NCBI GenBank assembly: GCA_036674765.1
Contig: JARVKI010000032.1
Location: 349,870-413,869 of the forward strand
Source: Seiridium cupressi
Taxonomy: Eukaryota; Ascomycota; Sordariomycetes; Amphisphaeriales; Sporocadaceae
Direction of reading: 5' to 3'
Length of the DNA stretch: 64,000 nucleotides
A program made the translations under genes and the position numbers. Below are positions 57,413 through 64,000 of the stretch, piece after piece; position 1 is the stretch's first letter, and the number at the start of each line of letters is the position of its first letter. Below the pieces are notes generated by a model. The model made no database searches. It was given only the letters and a program-made list of their open reading frames with translations, and was not told the origin of the DNA.

Positions 57413-58523
57413 GAAGGATAACATGCATACTTGCCGTAGGCTCTCAAAATGTCCGTGGAGATGGCAGATGAATATATTTATACCTAAAGTTCGGTATCAT
57501 TCCGTTTCTCCATCTTCGTTATATAGACAAGTATAGTTCAGGGAAGGTACCATTGGCTACGAAACTAATGATTAAGTAAATCTGTAGCTCCACGTTTTTT
57601 TGGATGTCTTTTCCGCCCGTGGGGTCCTTTCCACTAGATTACCCACCGGGGAAGTTGAAGGTCATGACCGAGCTCATTAGGCCGCCAGACTATAGTTTCG
57701 AGGACCAACGCGTGCCAGGTATACTTAACGGAGCGCGACTATACACCAAACATCATGCCATCGTCCCCCGAAGCCATGCTTTCCTGTCTAGGAAGTTTAG
57801 TGCAATTAAACTGCCCATAGCACTATCAAATAAAGTCTTCTGTTGAATTTTGTATCAACTTTACAAGTTGTCGAGCAGGGGCAATGATTCGGACCTTTCG
57901 TAGTGCGGCTGGGAAAATAAGTTATCTAGCAGTTTTCCCCATCAAGATAGCGTTCAGCACCGACGCATTGTTTGCCGCTTTGTCGATGACCAAGATATGC
58001 GCACGAACCCTCCAGACCATACTGTACCGGATCTGCAACCATTACTCATGTTCAAATGCGCCTCATCAATACAAGACCATGGGCTAAGGGCTCCTTGCAC
58101 TTGGGCATGGCCAACGACTCTACGTGCTATAAACGCTGACAGTCATAATGCTACCAATGATGAATACCCAAATCTCATCGTCTTGAAGCTGAAAATTAGA
58201 AAGATGTCGCCAACCAACGACAGATATTCCCATTGGACGGTAGCTTGCGGAAGATGTACAATCGCGGACTTGCTATCAATGCTACCAACCAGCTACTCGT
58301 TACAGGACAGATTATCTATCCGGGTCACCATAGTATGCAAATAGTAACATTTGATGTCAGACATGCAATCATGAAAAATAGGACCTAAGTCCTACAAAGT
58401 GGGGACCCCCCTCAAGAGCAGCATCAAAGCGCTGTAAGCTCCCGTGCGATACGACTCTGAGGCAGCACTCCGGACGAAGAGGCGTTGGAGCAACAATGAT
58501 CAGTTTAATTGCGTTTTGAAAAT
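57413..58523. other. Region without a recognised gene
   Basis: Two plus-strand frames (57604-57846 and 57884-58087) and a minus-strand reading over 58340-57880 are open for short distances but have stops in every longer frame and no motif that I can name. It may be another decayed gene. Confidence 0.4.
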
Positions 58524-60098
58524 GCCTCCACTACAAGTAGTTCTCGCCCGGCGCCTGGATTGCGAGGCAGCAGACCAGTCAATCCACGTACGCATGATGT
58601 TTTGCGTTTCCGGCAAGGCCAAGGACGACGTCATATTCCACCACGTCCTAGCCCGCGGCCCCATCAAAACGCAGCAATACAGCGCGGACGCCAGCGACTG
58701 TTTCGCACTGGCAGGGACATAGCCGCAGGAGAACTCGTGGTGGAATACATAGCGACGCTTTGGAACGTTGCAGAGACAAGCCCATGCGGCCCACAGATTG
58801 CTCTTGAAAGAGATGGAGGAGGTTTGATGCTGCGGGTATGTCCTTCATCCTTCAACCGGTAATCGATGGAGTTCTGGACACCACTATTGAATGGGATCTG
58901 GAGTCTACACCATCCGGCACACGAGCCGCTTGCTCGCTCGGTGAAGGCATTAGATTCTCAGCGCATATCAAAGCCGCAGATCTCGACGGTGTTTCTTTGC
59001 AGTCGGACCTCTGCATAGCTATCCACCTGATGAGACGGGTGAGCCGTTCGGTCTCTACTGGCTCTCGGACCCGCCCTTTGATGCGCAAGCCCTGGGTGCC
59101 AAAACGAGGGCATTGTTCCCTAGAATGGCTACTTTCTTCGACGATTCAGATCCAACGTACCGGATTTTATACGTCGGAATATCCAGAAATGCGCTTCGGG
59201 CCGGGGCCTACATCGTGGCTTCGTCTTCGCCTGGACGACGGTTGTCCCGCGCGACAGCGACGACATCGATGAGTTCTTGATGCACGAAATGGTTCATAAC
59301 TGGCCGCGACTTGAGCATTCGGTCGGTGGGCCAACGACGGAGGAGATGGCGAATGGGTGGTTCAACGAGGGCATTGCCGAGTACTACTCGCTTGTTCTGC
59401 CCATCCGGTTTGGCATTTTTCCGAGGAGGACTTTGTTCGCCGGATAAATATCCGCATATCCGGGTACTACACCAATCTGACCGGACCATAAAGAACAAGG
59501 ACATCCAAAGTCGATTCTGGGTCGCGGTCACGTAAATCGCATTCCGTACCAGCGCGGCTTCATATACTTTCTGCTGGCATACCAGTGAAAGAGGGCTGGA
59601 ACGCGCTCGCTGGACCAGTTGATTCTAGACATGGTGCATCTCCGCAGACAGGAACAATCCCACAATATCGCCGTGTGGAATTTGATGCTCAAGAAGGAGC
59701 TGGGCCCTGCCGCCGAGACAAGCTACCAGGAGATGTCCGAAGCGGTTTCGATCGTGCTAGCTTCAGATTACCTGCGCGTCATTGAGGGTCTATAGTGGAC
59801 TTTGCAGCGGCAAGATCAAGAAGAATTTTGCCTCGGGCTCGATGAAGCTAGTTTGTTTCCAAGGGGAGGCGTTGTCATGGATTTGATTCCCACCTCGACG
59901 GCCGCTGAAGCAGGGGTGCAGGTAGGGGACGTCACTAGACCCAAATACAGCTTCTCCTTCGTCGCTGAAAGGTGGGGCCAAGAGTTCAGTATGACTGTCA
60001 AGCGGCGCAGCGCGGATGGACCGGATGAGTTGAAGGAGTTGTCTTGGTTGCCGAGAAGTCGGGATAAGGTGGAAAGTTACCAATTCGTTCACATGTAA
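58524..60098 (+). pseudogene. Degraded M61-like metallopeptidase gene with PDZ domain
   Basis: The readable blocks, taken from several frames, follow the order of fungal M61-type (gluzincin) peptidases. They run MPPLQVVLARRLDCEA, RDIAAGELVVEYIATLW, MSFILQPVIDGVLDTTIEWD, EPFGLYWLSDPP, then the zinc site FLMHEMVHNWPRLEH with the third ligand in NGWFNEGIAEYYSLVLP. Next come FSEEDFVRRINIRISGYYTN, HVNRIPYQRGFIYFL and SLDQLILDMVHLRRQE, and finally a PDZ-like C-terminus (DLIPTSTAAEAGVQVGDV). At least six frame changes are needed, at about 58718, 58836, 59020, 59205, 59420 and 59530, with further ones near 59600 and 59770. The HExxH and downstream Glu remain intact, so the decay looks like accumulated small indels. 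No complete product can be made. Confidence 0.75.
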
Positions 60099-61342
60099 AA
60101 CTGACATCTCTTCCTCGATATCAAGATCAATGCGAGCTCTTAGCAAAGTCTCCTACACACAATTCGATATTTCTCGTGATAGCCTGTCTCAGTAACCGGG
60201 TAGCAGGCCACAAGAGGTAGGTTGGGGTAACTTGGGCGAACAAAATGCATAAATGCGGCCTTGCCGGGTACGCAAATGATCGTGAACCCAAGCTGTTGGT
60301 AAGCCCCACTATAAGAATCAACGTTTAAGCAATCATGTACGGTATTCGGATCTGCTGATTGATCGAATGTTTTCTTCTTAGTCTTTCTTGCCCGCTGGCT
60401 TCTAGGTCCATAATGTGCGATCCGTGATCCCTTTGACATTCCCCATGCCATAGTCCTCTTATGATCCTGTCTATTGTGATGTCGGGGCTAAATTGAATTA
60501 AATGGGTAGGTCTTGATGTGGCTGATAGCACTGGCTGCGGTTGTTCACCTCGTCCTTCTACCACGGGGTCGCGGGACACAAAAGTCCCCGGAGCCCCCCG
60601 GGAAATGACTGCCGTAGTAGCTGCTTAGTGTTCATTTGCTGGCTGTGGGGAAGGAGATTGCTGGGTTATTTTGATGCACTACTAACTATATTGTACATTG
60701 TAGCCACTGTTGGGGTAGCCATAGGTGCTAGGACCAGGCCTAAACTTTTGACTACTGTACTAAACCTTCTCAAGGGATCCTGCTCGTACAGAGAACTATC
60801 AATACCACGTTTACAAGATTGAGTTAAAGGGCTGAGACGAACGATAATGCCAGATACAAGAAACGAATCTATATTTGATACCTCATGATGAATACAGCCT
60901 TCGCTACCAATCCTAACGACCGATTGTCTTACGCCCTCGCTGACGGTATCCATGCCTATTGGTGGGAAAAGCTTTTCCGATCAGTGCCGCCATGGTCTAG
61001 AGCTTACGAGTCGCGTACGAGAGAATTATTGCTCGACCTGGACCACGCGTACCCTTCGCGAGCCTTCGCACAATGGGAAGAGCCAATTTCCAACCACGTT
61101 GTCCGCCTGATATACCGGGTATTGTCCCCAAACAGGACTAAGCGACGAGATGAGGATAATCATATGACCTTTTCCGAGCAGATGGGAATCCTTTTGAGAT
61201 CGCACATGTAAATATAAATAGTTGATGCCATGCTAAGCGCGTTGGAAGACTTGACCTCCCCCACTTGCTACTCCATTCTACCCCAGCGGCCCCATTCTTT
61301 CCCCAGATCTGCCCCATTTCTACCCCGTAGTTGTGCAGCAGA
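60099..61342. other. Intergenic region with one unassigned open frame
   Basis: A plus-strand frame at 60885-61211 (about 108 residues, with ADGIHAYWWEKLFRSVPPW) is compositionally protein-like but unrecognised; it could be a small gene or a remnant. The last 100 bp before the Dal5-like gene is C/T-rich (ACCCCAGCGGCCCC, repeated CCCCAT-like runs), as in fungal promoters. Confidence 0.35.
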
Positions 61343-62957
61343 ATGGACTCGAACGTCGAGAAAGCCGGCGTCGACCGCGTCGAAGACTCATCTGACCTCG
61401 CTGTCGCCTTTGAGCAGGGCAAAGACTCCGGCCTGAGCGCCGCTCACATCTGCACCGACGAAGACAGCAAGCGCATCCTGCGAAAAACCGATCTCTACAT
61501 GCTGTCGCTCCTCTGCATGGTGTACTTCCTCCAATCCGCAGATAAGGGAATTATTGGGCTGACAGCAGTCTACGGATTGAAGACGGACGCCAATCTTGTG
61601 GGAAATGACTATTCCAATATTGGCAACATCGGATACTATGCCCAGCTGGGTGTGCAGCCCTTGGCAGCCTGGGCGCTCGTCAAGCTACGATACCGTTATG
61701 TACTGCCTGTCATTATCACCTGCTGGGGAATCTCAGTCGCCGCTGGTCTTGGTGGCTCACGTACCTACGCCGGTCTCATGGCATCTCGATTCTTGCTTGG
61801 AGCCTTTGAGGCTGCCGTCATTCCTCTCTTCTCCATCATCACCATTGCTTTCTACAGACGGTCGGAGCAGCCTTTCCGTGTCGCATGCTGGTACAGCTGT
61901 TATGGCCTCAGCACCTTGATCAGTGCACCAATCGTCTATGGCTTTGGTCGAATCAATTCACCCACGCTCTACCGGTATCAGGTAGTTTATCTCTTCTTCG
62001 GCCTTCTGACTATTGTCGTTGGCCTTGCCACATACTGGTGGGCGCATGACAGCCCTGGAGAGGCCCGGTACTTGTCCAAGGAGGATCGCCTCAAGGCTGT
62101 TGATCGCCTCAAGGCCAACCAACAAGGTATTGTATCGCACAAATTCAACTGGAAGCAAGTCGGCGAGGCTTTCGCTGAGCCCAAGTACTGGCTTTACATG
62201 ATCATGGTTATTGCCGTCAATGCTGGTGCTTCCGTCTCTTCGGTCTTTGGCTCCATCATTCTCCAAAACCTGGCCGGTTTCTCCGCCGACCAAGCCGTGC
62301 TTCTCAACATGCCCTTCGGCGCCCTCCAGTTCGTCTCTATTCTCGGTGCATCCTGGCTAGCATACCGCTTCAAGCGCAAATCGCCATTCCTGCTCGCACT
62401 TGTCACGATTGTCATTGCCGGAGTGGCTCTGATGGTCGGTCTGCCCAAGACCGCGGATAACAAGGGTGGTCTCCTCGCCGGCTACTATTTGATCGCATTC
62501 GTCTACGCCATCAACCCTCTACTCATCTCCTGGATGGGCGCCAACTGTGCCGGTCAAACCAAGAAGGCCATCTACTACACTTCGTTCAATGCTGGTAACT
62601 CGATTGGCAACATCATTACCCCTTACATCTTTGATGCGAAATTTGCCCCACAATACGTAAGCACATCCTCGAATGTATGATTGCGAGCTTATGACTGATA
62701 TCGTTCAGGTTAATGCCCTTAAAGGCATTCTAGCCATTTGGTGCATTCTCTGGGGCGTCGTTGTACTCCAAGTCGTCCTCATCATGTGGATGCAGAAGAG
62801 GAAGAAGGACCAGCGCGAGAAAGCCGGCCTTCCGAGAGATTTCATTGACTACTCTATGGATAACAATTTCCACGAGGCTGGCTCCGAGATTCATGGTGAA
62901 AATGGCCTTCAAGACATGACGGACAAGGAGAATCTTTACTTCCAGTACTTGCTATAG
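61343..62957 (+). CDS. MFS transporter, Dal5/allantoate permease-like (anion:cation symporter family)
   Basis: Two exons (61343-62656 and 62709-62957) give 520 residues. After a hydrophilic start, RKTDLYMLSLLCMVYFLQSADKGIIGLTAVYGL is the opening of the ACS/Dal5 family. Further marks are GYYAQLGVQPLAAWALVKL, SRFLLGAFEAAVIPLFSII, FYRRSEQPFRVACWYSCYG, and in the C-terminal half ISWMGANCAGQTKKAIYYTSFNAGNSIGNIITPYIF. Twelve membrane segments are visible. The splice joins FAPQY to VNALKGILAIWC. Family members carry allantoate, nicotinate, pantothenate or similar organic anions. The gene is fully intact, unlike its left neighbour. The start is the first ATG in frame, near a C/T-rich leader. Confidence 0.93.
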
Positions 62958-63918
62958 CCAGAACTTGGCTGTTTTGAAAGTAGTCGTTCTGTTTCAATTG
63001 ACCACCCGAAATTTATACCCCCACAGTGACAACATTTCCAGTTTCGTCAGTTCATTGGGTGTGTGATTCTCGCCCACCGCAGCTGCTCATAACATCTGAT
63101 CTGCTGCCAAGGAGAGAGTTGAGAGCGCTAGCATCGACCCAGTAGTGTTGGAATGCGGTGTCGGCATCATCGCGACCAGTCTGACCCGTGCTCAAATAGC
63201 GCCGTGTCCTACAGGTGACTTGGACTGACCAATATTACATATTTGATGTTTGGAGCTGGAGAACTTGGAAAAAGTTTTTAAAGAAAAAAGATAAAATAAT
63301 AAAAAAGAAATTGTTAAATATCCATAAAAAGGGACAAATAGAATGCTCGAGGAGATGGACGGGAAGAGTCGATTGGGATAAATTATTATTTATCCAAAGG
63401 TGGGTCTAGATTTTCTTAAGTGGCTTGGCCTGCCTAAGAGAGCGAGGCGCGACTACATCAACTAAGCGGCGATTTTGAATGTCTCGACGATATCAAGAGC
63501 CGTTTGAGATACCGATTTACGACAAATTTCAATTGCTGAGGTCATCAGACAATTGGATGCTTCATTGCGATTGAAATTTCAAACGAGAGCAATTGCCCCC
63601 TGGTCCTTCGAGCGAGTTCCGCTCCTAAAACTGCCTATTTGGGACCAAACGCCTCACCTCGGCCGACACGCGGGCTGAGATGGGAAGTGTTTAGCGCCCT
63701 GGATCCTCCGTAACCCACACGATTTCTTGGTTGACAGCGCTAGAAGTTCAACACGCGCAGTGGAGACAGCAAAAGTTTCGCCGAGAAAGAGACCTAGACG
63801 CCCCACGCTGATTGGTGTTCGTAGCCACCTCCGACTGCTTGGTCCAGAATCTGGCTCCAGATACAGCCTGATCCTGGAAAATCCGGGGGCTCCAAACCAC
63901 GAGGAGGCCATGTCATGC
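62958..63918. other. Gene-free region with an A/T-rich segment
   Basis: From about 63264 to 63405 the sequence is strikingly A-rich (runs such as AAAGAAAAAAGATAAAATAA). The lysine-rich frame through it is a product of composition. No gene or RNA was recognised. Confidence 0.5.
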
Positions 63919-63943
63919 GGGGGGGGGGGGGGGGGGGGGGGGG
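63919..63943 (+). repeat. Homopolymer run of 25 G
   Basis: Twenty-five consecutive G are followed directly by CCCGGGG. Its exact length is uncertain because homopolymers of this size are commonly miscounted in sequencing. Confidence 0.9.
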
Positions 63944-64000
63944 CCCGGGGATGCGTTTGCACTCCGGCAAGCTTGAATATGCACCTCGCCTCACGACGTT
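63944..64000. other. Window end, no gene recognised
   Basis: The short sequence after the G run carries no recognisable feature. Confidence 0.3.

Noticed and set aside
60885..61211. Open frame of about 108 residues as a real gene
   Set aside because: No motif, no neighbour context and no clear promoter; not enough to call a gene.
63215..63409. Lysine-rich 64-residue frame
   Set aside because: It is produced by an A-rich stretch and has no similarity that I recognise.
1..64000. tRNA, rRNA, CRISPR arrays and intact transposons
   Set aside because: I looked for T-loop-like words, terminal inverted repeats and transposase or reverse-transcriptase motifs and found nothing that I can support. 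CRISPR is not expected in a fungal nuclear genome.

Overview
The window looks like nuclear DNA of a filamentous ascomycete (Pezizomycotina), most likely a Eurotiomycete of the Aspergillus/Penicillium kind. The evidence is short (about 50-110 bp) GT-AG introns, HET-domain and CFEM proteins, a Zn2Cys6 regulator, a fungal non-reducing polyketide synthase and several fungal P450 families. The genus is inference; no rRNA or marker gene is present.

Left flank (1-25 kb). A HET-domain gene runs off the left edge, followed by a small PLDc_N membrane protein, a siderophore-transporter-like gene broken by three single-base shifts, a CFEM GPI-type protein, a broken AIF-like FAD oxidoreductase, a GNAT acetyltransferase, a 16-bp tandem repeat, a HET protein fused to a C2H2-type C-terminus, a CYP52-like P450, an ammonium transporter and a secreted GH79 glycosidase.

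Core (25.2-55.9 kb). This is a polyketide biosynthetic gene cluster. Its heart is a 2532-residue non-reducing PKS with the order SAT-KS-AT-PT-ACP-CMeT-TE, the architecture of 5-methylorsellinate and 3,5-dimethylorsellinate synthases (MpaC, AusA type). Around it lie a pisatin-demethylase-like P450, a secreted GMC oxidoreductase, a second intronless P450, a family-2 O-methyltransferase, an SDR, a Zn2Cys6 regulator, a metallo-beta-lactamase-fold hydrolase, a three-repeat Myb regulator, a monocarboxylate-type MFS transporter and, more distally, a VOC protein with an intact extradiol-dioxygenase metal triad. No prenyltransferase or terpene cyclase is seen. The inferred product is therefore a C-methylated orsellinate-type aromatic acid that is oxidised, O-methylated and exported, not a DMOA meroterpenoid. 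Four gene pairs are divergent, and two short sequence motifs recur in their shared promoters and in front of the MFS gene.

Right flank (56-64 kb). It holds a broken GDSL/rhamnogalacturonan-acetylesterase-like gene, a badly broken M61-type metallopeptidase gene with a PDZ domain, an intact Dal5/allantoate-permease-like MFS gene, an A/T-rich stretch and a run of 25 G near the end.

The cluster genes all splice into complete frames, whereas four flanking genes carry multiple frameshifts. This suggests the cluster is maintained while its surroundings decay, unless the shifts are assembly indels.
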